DNA of 64,000 nt from Neoarius graeffei (GCF_027579695.1 NC_083587.1:39261732-39325731), one strand, 5' to 3'; positions 23,545 to 36,517 are shown, counted from the first letter of the stretch. Translations and numbers: made by a program. Notes: generated by a model not told the origin, from the sequence alone.

Positions 23545-24463
23545 TAAATAAACATACAGTAGTTAGTTGTTAAACATATTTTAAAAAAATCTTAAATATG
23601 AAGTCAGTTTTAATTAACGGTTCATAAAGAAAAAATCCTCATGAGCTATGTGCTTTCGCATAATTTAGTAATTGAAATAAAGATCAGTAATGAATAAAAT
23701 GAGGGAAGTTGGTTGAAAAAGGTCTGTAATTCAGTGCCCTTTATTCAATATAAAAGTACATTGAATCTTAAATTAGTTCTTGTTTTGAATTAAACTGGAT
23801 TTTGGGTCCACATTATGTGCTATGGGAAGATGATATTTTCCAGTTGGGAAGTGGTATTTACCAGTGTGTTGTGTTCACATGCTTTTGTTGTTGTTGACAA
23901 ATTAAAGATGGTGGACCAGATTCAGAATCAGGCCTGTTATTTGGCTAAAACAATTATAGATTGCCTTGTTCATCAGCTGCAGCAGGAATATGAGTTATCA
24001 AAAGTCAAAAAATGCTGAATATTTCCTGATCATGACAAGTAGAGATTTTCTTAACACACTGAATGCCACGCAGTTTTTGGAAATTTGGCTGTAGCCACAA
24101 TGAGAGTAGCCAGTATCTAGATCATTGTTGGCGTTCTTTGGACAGCCACAGAATATTTTGTATTAGGCTATAATATACGTATTATAATAATATAATATAC
24201 ATAACATGACTCGTTTAAAAGGTGAGAGTCAGCTTTCCGTAGGTGAAAACCACTTCTTTCTTGGTTCATAAGCTAGTCTTGTACCGCTCGCCGCCATGTT
24301 GAAAAGGTTAAAGTTCATCTCATCTCGGCAACTCGTGTATCAAAATTTTCTACGAGTTGCCCAGTGGAAAATACCACAAGAGGGGGCGTTCATGTGTGCT
24401 TTCCATGTCGGCGTTTGGTATTTACCATAATTCCCATAGCACATGAACGCACCATATATCTTA
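23545..24463. other. No gene; possible inverted-repeat element
   Basis: Near 23812 tgtgctatgggaa and near 24438 its complement (ttcccatagcaca) face each other about 640 bases apart, suggesting a MITE. No target copy was identified, so this is only a possibility. No coding region was found. Confidence 0.35.
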
Positions 24464-24476
24464 TAATGTGTATAAT

Positions 24477-24843
24477 CTCATCTCATCTCATTATCTCTAG
24501 CCGCTTTATCCTTCTACAGGGTCGCAGGCAAGCTGGAGCCTATCCCAGCTGACTACGGGCGAAAGGCGGGGTACACCCTGGACAAGTCGCCAGGTCATCA
24601 CAGGGCTGACACATAGACACAGACAACCATTCACACCTACGGTCAATTTAGAGTCACCAGTTAACCTAACCTGCATGTCTTTGGACTGTGGGGGAAACCG
24701 GAGCACCCGGAGGAAACCCACGCGGACACGGGGAGAACATGCAAACTCCACACAGAAAGGCCCTCGCCGGCCCCGGGGCTCGAACCCAGGACCTTCTTGC
24801 TGTGAGGCGACAGCACTAACCACTACACCACCGTGCCGCCCCT
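24477..24843 (-). mobile_element. tRNA-headed SINE, subfamily A, minus strand
   Basis: Full length with perfect target copies taatgtgtataat at 24464-24476 and 24844-24856. Confidence 0.93.
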
Positions 24844-24877
24844 TAATGTGTATAATGTTTCTTAAAAAAAAAAAAAA

Positions 24878-25255
24878 GGGCGGCACGGTGGTGTAGTGGT
24901 TAGCATGGTCACCTCACAGCAAGAAGGTTCCGGGTTCGAGCCCAGTGGCCGGCGAGGGCCTTTCTGTGTGGAGTTTGCATGTTCTCCCCGTGTCTGCGTG
25001 GGTTTCCTCTGGGTGCTCTGGTTTCCCCCACAGTCCAAAGACATGCAGTTAGGTTGATGTGGGGTGGCCTTGGGCTGACGTACCTTTGAGCAAGGTACCT
25101 AACCCCTGACTGCTCCCCAGGCACTCTGGTGTGGCTGCCCACTGCTCTGAGTGCGTGTGTGCGCACGCACGTGTGTTCACTGCTTCAGATGGGTTAAATG
25201 CAGAGGATGAATTTCACTGTGCTTGAAAGTGTGCATGTGATAAATAAAAATAAAG
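24878..25255 (+). mobile_element. tRNA-headed SINE, subfamily C (alternative 3' half)
   Basis: The head matches subfamily A, but after the attaggtt region the 3' half is different: ggccttgggctgacgtacc, gggttaaatgcagagg and an AT-rich aataaa tail. The target copy is not clear because both sides are homopolymers. Confidence 0.85.
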
Positions 25256-25291
25256 GTTTTTTTTTTTCTTAGTGGCTTTCAAATGTGTTAA

Positions 25292-25972
25292 AGGGCATAT
25301 TCTGGACCAATTTAGTGGGTTTTTTTATATGAAAGAATGTCCCTTTACACACTCCTCCAGAAGGGTAATTTTGCACAAGGCCATCTGTCTACAGCAGAAA
25401 AAAATAAAATAACAAAACGCGTCTGGAAAAATCCCAAGGGAGTTGGGAGCCAGATTTGTGACGTTACCTGCGGAAGCGCCAGCAGGCTGCGAGAACTTGC
25501 ACGGTTTCAGTGCACAGTCTGTGTAGACCAAGCGCTCCCATTTCTCTCTCTCATTGTCCGGTCTTTTGGGAAACGATGAGTACTAATCCCATCATGATTG
25601 GTGTTGCTACACCCTCCTATGATACATCTGTTAACCATTTTAATAATTACGCGATAATGAAGAAATTTGCAGAAAACCACCAGGTCGTTTTCTCATAAAC
25701 AAACCAGTGCTGATGTAGGATTCAGAGGGAGGCGTCCTGCACGCGACGTCACGAAAATCAGTGTTTCCCGGGAAATCCAAATGCAAAGTTTTTTTCAGAG
25801 GCGGACCAATTCGCCTCAAATGGCTTGATTTTCAACTGAATTTTTCTGGTATTGCGCAACGTAAAAAAAAAATTGCAGAGAATGCAGAATGTTACAGATA
25901 TTTGACCAAAGTTTAATATAAAATAGGAGAATTACATTGATCTTGCTCCTGAATTTACCTGTGATATGCACT
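25292..25972 (-). mobile_element. Kolobok-type element K1 with partial THAP exon, internally deleted
   Basis: Ends agggcatattctgg and the complement of agtgcatatcacagg, flanked by TTAA at 25288-25291 and 25973-25976. The minus strand from 25637 encodes the start of a THAP finger (MVNRCI, then NHDGISTHRFPKDR), which is cut off by an internal deletion at 25540. The same junction occurs in K3. TTAA targets together with a THAP finger are the marks of the Kolobok superfamily. It cannot be autonomous. Confidence 0.75.
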
Positions 25973-25976
25973 TTAA

Positions 25977-26540
25977 AAAGGAGCACAACAAACAAGAGGA
26001 GACACTGGATTAGATCACAGTTTCTTTTAATCATAATAAAATTTCTATTGATTACAAAAGTACAGCACACAAAGATATGCAATGTAACCTGTTTCAACAG
26101 GTTTTAACTCATTTATATATGAAGAGACATATGTGACTCCAAATGGAACCCACTTTCATCAACTCTTATGGAAGCGCACTTATTGTTTATTGCCATGGAT
26201 GTGATGACTCAATTTTTTTTGTGCTCAGTCAAATATAACTCACAGTATTACAGTATTATTGCTGCCTTGAAAACAAATAATGTTCTAGTTCGAACAAAAC
26301 TTTGTAGTTTGTTGTTTCACTGCATGTCTTGATGCAAGCTTGCCCATAATCCAGTTTGACATTCTGTTGAATATTTATATTTTGGTGCAATTAAAAGATC
26401 CACTTAAGATAAAGGTTAAAAGTTAAATGTGTCTTCTGAAATACAGCAATCAAAGAAAAATGTGTGTCTAGTCCATTTTAGAACGCTCCTCAAAAACACA
26501 TTTTAACATCCAGTAATAAAAAGGGCATGTATTCAGTGAC

Positions 26541-26544
<4 letters not shown>
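25977..26544. other. No gene seen; AT-rich
   Basis: AT-rich sequence without a recognisable element, ending in a (CA)n run at 26545-26594. Confidence 0.4.
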
Positions 26545-26596
<52 letters not shown>

Positions 26597-26597
26597 G

Positions 26598-28204
26598 AGC
26601 TCTGGAAAAAATTAAGATACCACATCATTTTTTTCTTTAATCAGCATCTGTATGTACGGCAGCCATTTCATTCCAGTGTCTATCCTGGAATTCCAACATA
26701 AATGCCTCATTTTACTTAATGAGGTACTGATTAGGTGATCATCTGAACCAAATCTTATTTAAATGAGGAAAAGTATAAAAACCTCTGCTGTGGGCATCAC
26801 TATCCTCTTGCAGTAAGACCAGTTTGGATGGCAAAAAGAGCGCTAGTAGTACCTTAAATTTAATTAGAATACAATATGTTCATCATGTGAGAAATAAGTT
26901 TAAAAGAAAAAGTTTTGAGAGAAAAATAATGATTCGATTCTGGCTTTACTGGCAGAAGGATAGCGTGAGCATCAGTTTGCTTCCATCCTCAAAATTTCAA
27001 AGACGGCAGTTCATAAGAACAAGGTCAAGAAGCAGACTTTGGGGACAACAAAAGTTACAGACTGGTAGAGGGTGAAGACTACACTCCACTGACTGGGATG
27101 ATCATCAACTCCTTCGAATGTCACTCAAAACCATAGGATGACATCAAGTGACCTACAAAAAGAATGGCAAATTGCAGCTGTGGTTAAGTCCATGGCAAGG
27201 ACGGTTTGAAACAGGCTCCTCCAGGTGGGGCTGAACTCATGAAAAGCTTGAAAAAAGCCCTTCATCAATGAGAAGCAAAGAAGAGTCAGGCTGAGGTTTG
27301 CTAAAGACCATAAGGATTAGACTGTAGGGGACTGGAGTAAGGTTATCTTCTCTGATGAGTCCAATTTTCAGCCCCCCCCCCCAATCACCTGGTCGTCTAA
27401 TGGAGACCTGGAGAGGCCTACAAGCCACACTGTCTCACACCCACTGTGAAATGTGGTGGAGGATCGGTGATGATCTGCAGGTGCTTCAGCAAGGCTGGAA
27501 TGGGGCAGATTTTTGTTTGTGAAGGACACATGAATCAAGTCATGTACAAGTTATCCTGGAAGAAAACTTGCTTCCTTCTGCTCTGACAATGTTCCTGAAC
27601 TCTGAGGACTGGGTTTTCCAGCAGGACAATGCTCCAGGCCACACAGCCAAGTCAATCAAGGTGTGGATGGATAATCACAAGATCAAGACCCTGTCATGGC
27701 CAGCCCAATCTCTAGACCTAAACGCCATTGGAAACTTCTGGAATGTGATCCAGAGGAAGATGGATGGTCAACAAACAAAGCTGAGCTGATTGAATTTTTT
27801 TGCACCAGAAGTGGCATAAAGTCACCCAAGAGGAACGTGAAAGACTGGTGGAGAGCATGCCAAGACGCATGAAAGCTGTGATTAAAATGTCAAGGTTATT
27901 CCACCAAATATGGATTTCTGAACTCATCCCAGGTTCAAACATTAGTATTGTGTTGTTTACACTGAATATGAGCTTGATTTCTATGCATTATTCAAGGTCT
28001 GAAAACAATTCAGTTTTTTATTTTGACCAGTTGTCGGTTTCTGCAATTAGATGTTCTAAGTGACAATATTGTTATGTGGAATTGTTAGTAGTTTATGGAA
28101 TAAAACAAAACAAAAATGTTCATGTTCCTCAAGCACATATCTATAAATAATAAAACCAGAGAAACTGATAATTTTGCAGTGGGCTCTTAATTTTTTCCAG
28201 AGCT
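26598..28204 (+). mobile_element. Tc1/mariner-like transposon T7, decayed, catalytic Glu lost
   Basis: Inverted ends share agctctggaaaaaattaaga, beside a (CA)n microsatellite on the left and TA on the right. A transposase is traceable on the plus strand: SDES near 27350, GHTAKSIKVWMDNHKIKT near 27635 after QQDNA, and SLDLNAIGNFW near 27715, where family members have PIEN, so Gly replaces the catalytic Glu. Several frame changes occur. Length is close to the usual 1.6 kb. Confidence 0.8.
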
Positions 28205-30749
28205 ATATGGCTAGCTATATATGATATTTTGCGAAACAAACTTGATTGGTAATAATTGCTGAATTGAGTCAAGGCACAAGTGTCTTGGTTTAATTGTTTA
28301 AAACAAAGTGAGCAATAAAATATTGGGTTTTGTATCTACTGTAGGTTATAAAATGTCCAATAGCAACATTCATTCTAAATTTTGATATGACACTGGTTTA
28401 GTAATACACAAGACAGTAACAGTAAAAACAATGCGTTATTATAACAAGTAGCTGTCATGACTTTATTAGTGCAAATGAGTTGATTGGGGAGGTCTCATTT
28501 TTCCCCCCATTTAAAGATATACAGCACATCCAATATATAAAATAAAGACAAAATCACCTTGTTTTTCGTTAAATAAAAACAGGTCAGTCAATTTCTGTAC
28601 CTGCAGATGTTCATCAAATTACATCAGATCAAGGAATGCAATCCAGCAATATTAATTCACTCTCTGGTCCCTGTCCTTCAATCAGACACTTCTTCCATCA
28701 AATCTGGAGAAAAATCAGACAGAAGAAGAAAGATTGAAAAATTTGAATGATTTTATGGCGAGTGAAAAAAATCCAGAAGGTTGAGAAATAATAGATTTTA
28801 TCATAGCAACTATTTACTGATTCTTCAATGGTGCAAGTGGAGTGAAAACTGAAACAATACGTTCAAGTGAATATCAGGCTAAATACACTATTCACCTTGA
28901 TAAGCGTATTCATTAACTCCGGTGCATTTGAAAAGACATACATGGCTAAAGCACAGTAACTAAATAAATACAAATGCTGCAGAATAACAATACTTTTTCA
29001 GTTTAAACGTTCAATGCTAAGCATAAAGAAAGCTAAATGTATGATGAGTAAAGCTAACTCACTATTATAGCAAAAAAGGTACATAACTACAGCGAAACAT
29101 TCCTGCGCAACACAGTAAGCAACTTGTGCATGGGGACTTATTGAGGAAACAACAGAAAACACCTAGGTTGTCAAAACGATCGCAGGGAAGTGCATTACTT
29201 GCACGTTTGCTCTGGACGTTTCTCCTCATCTTCTCTTTGAAGATGGGCTTGGGGCACAAGTGGTCGAAATTATTCGGATAGCTGGAGTGTGTTAAAGTCT
29301 TCTTGAGGATTTAAGAGTCCTGTGGGTCTCGTGGATAAAGTGTCTTGAAGAGTGAATCATTGTGTTGCGTTTTTGCAGAGCGGTGATTCGTATTGATGGA
29401 AACCAACAAAGAGTTCAAAAGTTCCTTGAATCAGTGTGTTCGCAGAGCGGAGCTTTGTAGAACAGATCAGCAAGGCTTCCATTAAATGAAGAGCTCAAAG
29501 TTTTGGCTATGCATAACGGTTTTGTTGTGAGCTAGTCATGCATATTTTATTATGCGAAATAGCGATTGGGCTAATGGGCTATCGACATCGCCCCTTGGTA
29601 GATGTTCTGGGGAAATTTGATGCCAGACATTCCAAAGGCACAATTTTTAAATTATTTTTTTACTTTATTACAAAACTCATGGATAAACACACATGAATGC
29701 AAACTGGGAAGCCAGAGCCTCACAAGATCAAACATTTAAATCATTTCTATCCACTCACAAATTATTAGTTATTTGGCATAAGCATACTCATTAGATTAGA
29801 AGTAGGCAGGATACATTCACATGGATAAAAATGTTGATTGTTATAACCTTTAGACAAACACCCAGATGTATAAAACACATTGGACTGGCAATAAGTCCAT
29901 TCTTTAACAATTTTCTCTGACTAAAGAACATCTACCTTTGTCCTGAGCATGTGTATGTGCGTATGCATTTCCTGAACGTTTCATTTTTTCAGTTCGGCTA
30001 AATGTTCATTTTGAATACAAGATCCTTCAGAAAGTCCATCAAAATGCTGAGTTAGGCAGAAAAGTCTGTTGAATCGATCGGGTGGCTATTTCATAAAACC
30101 GTCACTGTTCTTAGTTCCATGGGGGACTCGTTTCCTTGGGAGCCAGTTTGAGGTCAGTAGGGGTTGTAAACCATCATGTCCTAGAGGCCATCTGCTCAGC
30201 AAAGCGCCATTCAGATTGGGTTTAACATAAAGCATCTTCCCATGGTTGTAAATTGCCTTGGTATAGATAATGAGACAGCAGAAATCTGTATGGTGTTTGA
30301 AACAAAGGAGTTCTTCGATTCACCAATCATCTTTGTCTGAATAGGTCTTGAAATAAAAAGAATCTGTAGCTTTAAGAGTGGCTGTTGATAAAATAAACAT
30401 TTCTGATGAACATTTCGCCATGGACTGGGTTTGATCCAACAACACATGGGGGAAACAGAACCATAACCCAAAAAGCATGTGTCAAAATAAAGGCACACGC
30501 AACACTCACCACACTGGGACACGAGCTGTGCAGTCAGGGGGGGAATTTGTGACGTAAAGGGGTTGTATGATCATTAACGAATATCAAATAATGGTAATGA
30601 CAATCTAAGTTTTCATTTGTATAGATCAGTAAAAGAAAAATAACACCTTATCTACACTCTTAGAAAAAAAATCCCTCGAGAGTTTTCCCTATAACATTAA
30701 CTAACAGTATTTACAGTACAGTACCAAACTGTGAAAGGCATGAACTTAC
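28205..30749. other. 3' region and intron 2 of the GIMAP-like gene; no other gene seen
   Basis: Contains the candidate last exon (28678-28703) and, on the minus strand, an AATAAA near 28462 that could end the transcript. Between 29300 and 29450 a gcagagcgg motif follows a gaatca-tgtgtt motif twice. Nothing else was recognised. Confidence 0.4.
28678..28703 (-). CDS. Candidate last coding exon of the GIMAP-like gene
   Basis: On the minus strand a good acceptor (ttttctccag) is followed by a short open stretch ending in TGA. Joined to the donor at 30750 it keeps frame and adds NLMEEVSD before the stop. This is inference from splice signals and phase; another exon choice is possible. The tail is not a recognised GIMAP feature. 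Confidence 0.35.
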
Positions 30750-31529
30750 TGTGTGGACTCTTCACATCGACCATCCGTATTGAGCTGAAGGAACCGTTCT
30801 GTTTGGGCCGAGCTCCGAGCTCACGCGTCTCTTTCACCTCTTTTGAGTTTGAGTTCTCATCAGTAGCTTCAGCTGTAACCGGATTCTGCGCTTTCTCCTC
30901 CTGCACCATGGAACTGAAGTGCCCTCCCTCCTCAGCCACCATCTTCTCCACCTTCTCAATCAGCTCTGGGACCTGCGTGCGCTCTCCAAAGGCATCATTG
31001 TTGACGACATGGTATCTCTTCTTGCACTTGTCCAGCACCCACTGCAGTGCACTACCTTGGCGCCGGATATATCTCTCGATTGACATGTTCTTCAGCACCT
31101 CTGCCCATGTAAACACCACAATGGTATGTCTCCACACAGCCTCACCAAATGGCACCAAGTTCTCCTCGATTCTCGCCCGGTCCGTGTCTGTGAACATGCC
31201 TACAGGCACAACGAGCAGGAAAGCATGCGGCCCTGGTGGGCACATAGCCAGACTACGAGCCAGCTCTTGTTGATAAGCAGCTGGAGTGGTCTGAGCTGAA
31301 AACCAGCCCGGCGTATCCACAACGGTCAGCTTGCGGCCGTAGCGCTCTGCATCCCGCTTCACTGAAAATTCAGCTGCTCGTTCCAGCCGAAACTCTTCAT
31401 ACCCCAGGATAGTATTTCCAGTCAGGCTTTTCCCAGGCCATCGCCAGCCCAGAAGGATAAGGCGCAGCTCAGAGAGATGGTTCGAAGCAGCTAATTTTTT
31501 CTTCTCTTCAAGATCAAAATGATAATTTC
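30750..31529 (-). CDS. GIMAP/AIG1-family GTPase, main exon
   Basis: This exon encodes an AIG1-type guanine-nucleotide-binding domain, the core of GIMAP proteins, which are GTPases of immune cells that assemble on membranes. It is bounded on the minus strand by an acceptor (tttttccttacag) and a donor (gtaagt), giving a phase-1 exon of 780 bases. In the predicted protein of about 276 residues, GWRWPGKS (residues 36-43) is the P-loop, followed by the GIMAP-typical SLTGNTILG; DTPGW (80-84) is G3; FTWAE (148-152) sits at G4; VNNDAF (185-190) fits G5. The C-terminal part is polar without a membrane segment. The P-loop is unusual: most family members have a TGAGKS-like loop, so Trp, Arg and Trp here are odd, and G4 has Glu where Asp is usual. 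The exon is free of stops, so a functional or recent gene is likely. The exact GIMAP member is not known. Confidence 0.85.
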
Positions 31530-31676
31530 CTGTAAGGAAAAAAACTGATGCTGAGTGCAAATATGAAGGTTTTTAAACCATCCAGTTCTTTTTGAAAATC
31601 TAACAGTAGCAAGCAAAAAATGATGGGGTTGTTTCATGATTACATAGAACAATAATTATGATTACATACTGTAGAA

Positions 31677-32874
31677 CAGGGCTCGAAATTAACTTTTTTT
31701 CTGTGTGTCCCCCAGTGGTCCCGAATTCTGTGTTGTATTGTCCCGAATGGAAGCAATAGTGTCCCCATTTTTTTTCCTCTCTGAAATAACCAGTGGTTAA
31801 TATTATCATATGAAGTTACTATTATATTTGTAACTATGCGATTTTGAACCCTTTATATCATTTTTACAATAAGTCACAAGACACAAGCGACATGTCCTAT
31901 ACGTCATCTACTTCAAAATTACAGTTATTGCATTTTCAGTTTATTAAACTTTGGCGATCTCACTGTATGAATAGATACTCGTTTATTTAAAGGGACCAAC
32001 TAGCTCATTCAGAAAATGTTTCAACTCCCTACATCTGCAGTACACGTTAGTTGAAAATAAGACCCCTTTTATGTTCATTTCATCTACTTATACCTTGAAT
32101 ATCTGTTGGTACTTATAAGGCCAACTTATAATTTTCACCATTACCGTTATCCATTTTTATGAACTTTCCGTTATCCATTTTATGAACTTTCGCTGCCGAG
32201 TGCAAATGTTAGCAACATCAACATAGTGCCAGGTCCTAGTCCAGTTGTGCTGCTGACTGACTAAACTTTGTGAACTAGAAAGACACCAAGAAAACTCACT
32301 TATTCTGTTGAACGGTATCTTCCGTCAGTATCATCCACATCATTCCTGTTGTATTTTATAACGTGTCTAACAGTGTTCATTAAGTTCATTCAGTTGCTAG
32401 CGTTGCCTGCAGACCAGGCGATGACACTTTGGATCCTGAAGGTCCCGGAGACGTTATGTCTGGGCTTTCAGTTTCTTCCCCGCGGTCGGTTCGCTTCAAC
32501 CACTTAAGCATTTTTGTTCTGGCAAGAGTCGGCGCAGCGTGTGCGGTAGCAATTCCATTCCAAGTCCATATAATGCGGACTCCGGCCGAAGATTCTAGAA
32601 CAGAATGCGCTGCTCTGTAGCCTACGGATGCAGGTGCATCGAAAGTGTAGCTACTATGTATTTTTCGCTGTTAACGTTTTAAAATTAAAATTGACAAATT
32701 AGGTGAATGTCTACGTATGTGTTACGGCTTTGTAAATAATATTAATGTAGAACTTTTTTTCTAGATCTATTTTTTTCCATTGTCCCGGGATTGTCCCAGA
32801 TATGATAATTTTGTGTCCCGATGACATTTTTTATGGTCCCCGGGACGTCGGGACACCGTTAGTTTCGAGCGCTG
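31677..32874. mobile_element. hAT-type element with perfect 8-bp target duplication
   Basis: Ends cagggctcgaaattaac and the complement of cagcgctcgaaactaac, with ctgtagaa at 31669-31676 and 32875-32882. Subterminal gtcccga motifs recur at both ends. No long frame is present, so it is non-autonomous or decayed. It lies in intron 1 of the GIMAP-like gene. Confidence 0.88.
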
Positions 32875-32882
32875 CTGTAGAA

Positions 32883-33838
32883 CAATAATTATGAACACTT
32901 TACATTGCTGCCTGCAACTAAAAATGATACAAAATCCCTAAAACATGAACACTCAATTAGATATCATCTTTTGCACCACCACTGACCAGATGTTTCATTA
33001 GTGGTAGTAGTGCTACCTGCTGCGTCACTGTGCTTCCCTCTGGAAAAGTTGTTCTTAAAAGATATATTTTTTCTAAGAATGAAGAACAGTGCAGGGATTT
33101 GACCTTTCGGTTTCCTTTTGTTACCATTTATACAAGGACATGGAAAGGAACTTCTGGAGAGATCTTTTTTTTTTGTACTGTGTGAGTGAGTGAGAGAGAG
33201 AGAGAGGAGAGGAATCCAGAAAGTAACTGTGGTGTAGTTCAGTAATAAAAATGTTAGAGGGGGTTCCAGTGAAACAGAACATTTCAGAGAGGAAAAAAAA
33301 AAAATCCTTTGGCAGAGTGCATCTACCATAAGGCTGTCGTGAAAGCACTTGATATCTGAAATGCTTGATTATGTAATTAATAGCTGTATTCAGAACACAG
33401 TCATTCAATGGGGTTCTAAAGTTCCAGGAAGTGCAGCCGAGTCCCTTCTCTTTACACTTCCTCACTTCTTTGCTCCTATAACAAGTGGTGATGTGCACAG
33501 AGAGGTCATTAATGTTATGTCTAGTGCTGTTGAAGTATCTTGCCACTGACTGTGTGTGTGGGGGGTTTTTTTTGGTTCTCCAAGCACCTTCATACCATCA
33601 GAATGAAGATTTCTCCTTTCCAGTGGCAAGACACTTCAATAGCAACATCCTTTGCTGGTCAAAAATTAAGTTGACATTTTTAATATTTGATTACAAATCA
33701 TTTGCAGTCAATGACTTCCTGAAATTTAAACCCAGCATCACCAGATGAGAGATGGGTGTCTTCCCTGGTGATGCTCTGCCAGGCCTTGACTGCAGCTATC
33801 TTCAGTTCCTCCTTGTTCTTGGGGGAATTTTGCCTTCA
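32883..33838. other. Intron sequence; no gene recognised
   Basis: Short simple runs (T-rich at 33165, AG at 33187-33206, A-rich at 33293) and otherwise unrecognised sequence. Confidence 0.4.
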
Positions 33839-33850
33839 GTTTTGCCTCCA

Positions 33851-34220
33851 CACGGTGGTGTAGTGGTTAGCGCTGTCGCCTCACAGCAAGAAGGTCCTGG
33901 GTTCGAGCCCCGGGGCCGGCGAGGGCCTTTCTGTGTGGAGTTTGCATGTTCTCCCTGTGTCCGCGTGGGTTTCCTCCAGGTGCTCCGGTTTCCCCCACAG
34001 TCCAAAGATATGCAGGTTAGGTTAACTGGTGACTCTAAATTGAGCGTAGGTGTGAATGTGAGTGTGAATGGTTGTCTGTGTCTATGTGTCAGCCCTGTGA
34101 TGACCTGGCGACTTGTCCAGGGTGTACCCCGCCTTTCGCCCGTAGTCAGCTGGGATAGGCTCCAGCTTGCCTGCGACCCTGTAGAAGGATAAAGCGGCTA
34201 GAGATAATGAGATGAGATGA
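33851..34220 (+). mobile_element. tRNA-headed SINE, subfamily A
   Basis: Plus strand, nearly complete head, ATGAG tail. Perfect target copies gttttgcctcca at 33839-33850 and 34221-34232. Confidence 0.93.
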
Positions 34221-34639
34221 GTTTTGCCTCCAGGAAGTGAAATTCATGCTCTGTTAAAGGGAATTTACACAGCAAGCAAGACGTAGGCATGAACAAACGG
34301 TAAGTGTATGCGTTTGCCAGTTTACACTGTCTCCATTTCTGAAGCACGATTTTCAAAATTCGTGACTGAAACAGTAAGCTAGCGCCCCTCAAAAACTGCT
34401 GAAGTCACCAAAGTGACCAATCTGGAATCTGTAGGGAAGAGCAGGGAGACTTGGGACACGTTTTCAGCTTTTTTAGATTATGTGAAATTCTTTGCAAAAA
34501 GAAGTCACATTCATATTGCATTGGAGATTATTTACTATACTATAGTATATTATTTACTATATATTAATTTGATAATTATGGCCTACAGCGCAAAAAAAAA
34601 ATCATCCCAAAATATAAGAAGATTTAATTTCGAGTTTGA

Positions 34640-35830
34640 GTAAAACAGCATAAAATACTGTGCATCTCTCAGTCTACTTCAGCACACGCAACCATAATCA
34701 TGGGGAAGACTGCTGACTTGACAGTTGTCCAGAAGATGATGATCGATACCCTCCAAAAGAAGGGTAAGCCACAGAAGGTCATTGCTGAAAAGGCTGGCTG
34801 GAAAAAGGTGCACAAGCAACAGGGATGACCGCAGCCTTGAGTGGACTGTTAACAAAAGTTGACTCAAGGACTTGGGAGAACTTCGGACTGAGGCTGGTGT
34901 CCACTCAAAAGCCACCACGCACAGACGTTTTCAGGAAAGGGGCTACAACTGTCGCATTCCTAATATCAAACCACTCCTGAACCAGAGACAACGTCAGAAG
35001 CGTCTTACCTGGGCTAAGGAGAGAAAGAACTGGACTGTTGCTTAGTGGTCCAAAGTCCTCTTTTCAGATGAAAGTAAATTTTGCATTTAATTGGAACTCA
35101 AGGCCCTAGAGTCTGGAGGAAGAGTGAAGAGGCACAGAATCCAAGGTGTTCGAAGTCCAGTGTGAAGGTTCCACAATCTGTGATGATTTGGGGTGCCATG
35201 TCATCTGCTGGTGTTGGTCCACTGTGTTTTATCAAGTCCAAAGTCAACGCAGCCATTTACCAGGAGATTTTAGAGCAGTTCATCCTTCCATCTGCTGACA
35301 AGCTTTACGAAGATGCCGATTTCCTTTTCCAGCAAGACTTAGCACCTGCCCACAGTCCCAAAACTACTACAAAATGGTTTGCTGACCATGATATTACTGT
35401 GTTTGACTGGCCAGCCAACTTGCCTGACCTGAACCCCAGAGAGAATCTATGGGTTATTTTCAAGAGGAAGAAGAAACACTCGACCCAAAAATACAGACGA
35501 GCTGAAGGCCACTATCAAAGCAACCTGGGCTTCAATAACACCTCAGCAGTGCTACAGGCTGATCGCCTCCATGCCACGCCGCACTGATGCAGTAATTCGT
35601 GGAAAAGGAGCCCCAACCAAGTATTGAGTGTATAAATGAATATACTTTTCAGAAGCTGGATATTTCTGTATTGTAAATCCTTTTTTGTTTGACCTTAGGA
35701 CAATTCTAATAATTTGAGACTGGATTTCTGATTCTCATGAACTGTAAGCCATAATCATCAAAATTAAAACAAAAAAAGGATTGAAATATTTCACTTTATG
35801 TGTCATGAATATAGCATATATGAAAGTTCT
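34640..35830 (+). mobile_element. Tc1-like transposon T8, broken
   Basis: The transposase begins at 34700 (MGKTADLTVVQKMMIDTLQ). It continues in changing frames through RRFQERGYNCRIPNIKPLL, FSDESKF near 35066, VMIWGAMSSAGVGPL, FQQDLAPAHS near 35325 and NLPDLNPRENLW near 35420, so the three catalytic acids can be located. Several stops and frame changes occur, the first near 34815. The terminal repeats are not clear, and a SINE follows on the right. Confidence 0.8.
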
Positions 35831-36064
35831 ATCTCATCTCATTATCTCTAGCCATTTGATCCTGTTCTACAGGGTCGCAGCGAAGCTGGAGCCTATCCCA
35901 GCTGACTATGGGCGAAAAGCGGGGTACACCCTGGACAAGTCGCCAGGTCATCATAGGGCCGACACACAGACAACCATTCACACTCTCATTCACACCTACG
36001 GTCAATTTAGAGTCACCAGTTAACCTAACCTGCATGTCTTTGGACTGTGGGGGAAACCGGAGCA
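35831..36064 (-). mobile_element. tRNA-headed SINE, head lost
   Basis: Minus-strand copy that begins with the usual tail at the left but stops at the ggaaaccggagc segment, so the tRNA-like head is missing (5' truncation). No clear target copy. Confidence 0.85.
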
Positions 36065-36162
36065 GGTTTTCATCTTGCTTCTTGTGAAGATTTCTCATTT
36101 ATACCTCGATTATGCCACTGTGCCTGTTGATGGGGGAGATTGGGGAGACTTGGGACAGTTTC

Positions 36163-36517
36163 TCATCTCATCTTATCTCTAGCCGCTTTATCCTGTTCTA
36201 CAGGGTCGCAGGCAAGCTGGAGCCTATCCCAGCTGACTATGGGCGAGAGACGGGGTACACCCTGGACAAGTCGCCAGGTCATTGCAGGGCTGATACAAAG
36301 ACACAGACAACCATTCACACTCACACCTATGGTCAATTTAGAGCCACCTGCATGTCTTTGGACTGTGGGGGAAACCGGAGCACCCGGAGGAAACCCACAC
36401 AGACACGGGGAGAACATGCAAACTCCACACAGAAAGGCCCTCGTCGGCCACTGGGCTCGAACCCAGGACCTTCTTGCTGTGAGGCGACAGTGCTAACCAC
36501 TACACCACAGTGCCGCC
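36163..36517 (-). mobile_element. tRNA-headed SINE, subfamily A, minus strand
   Basis: Complete head at the right end and tail at the left. A deletion removes the gttaacctaa part of the middle. Target copies are not clear. Confidence 0.85.

Noticed and set aside
29065-29259. Cys-rich small frame on the minus strand
   Set aside because: No family resemblance, no splice or start context, and it lies in intron-like sequence.
30211-30522. 103-codon minus-strand frame beside the GIMAP-like exon
   Set aside because: Composition is not protein-like, it has no recognisable domain, and it lies beyond a strong donor at 30749.
31677-32874. Functional promoter or exon from the frame at 32429-32620
   Set aside because: It lies fully inside a hAT-type element with perfect target copies and matches no known protein.
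33121-33546. 141-codon minus-strand frame
   Set aside because: It crosses simple T-rich and AG-rich runs and shows no domain.
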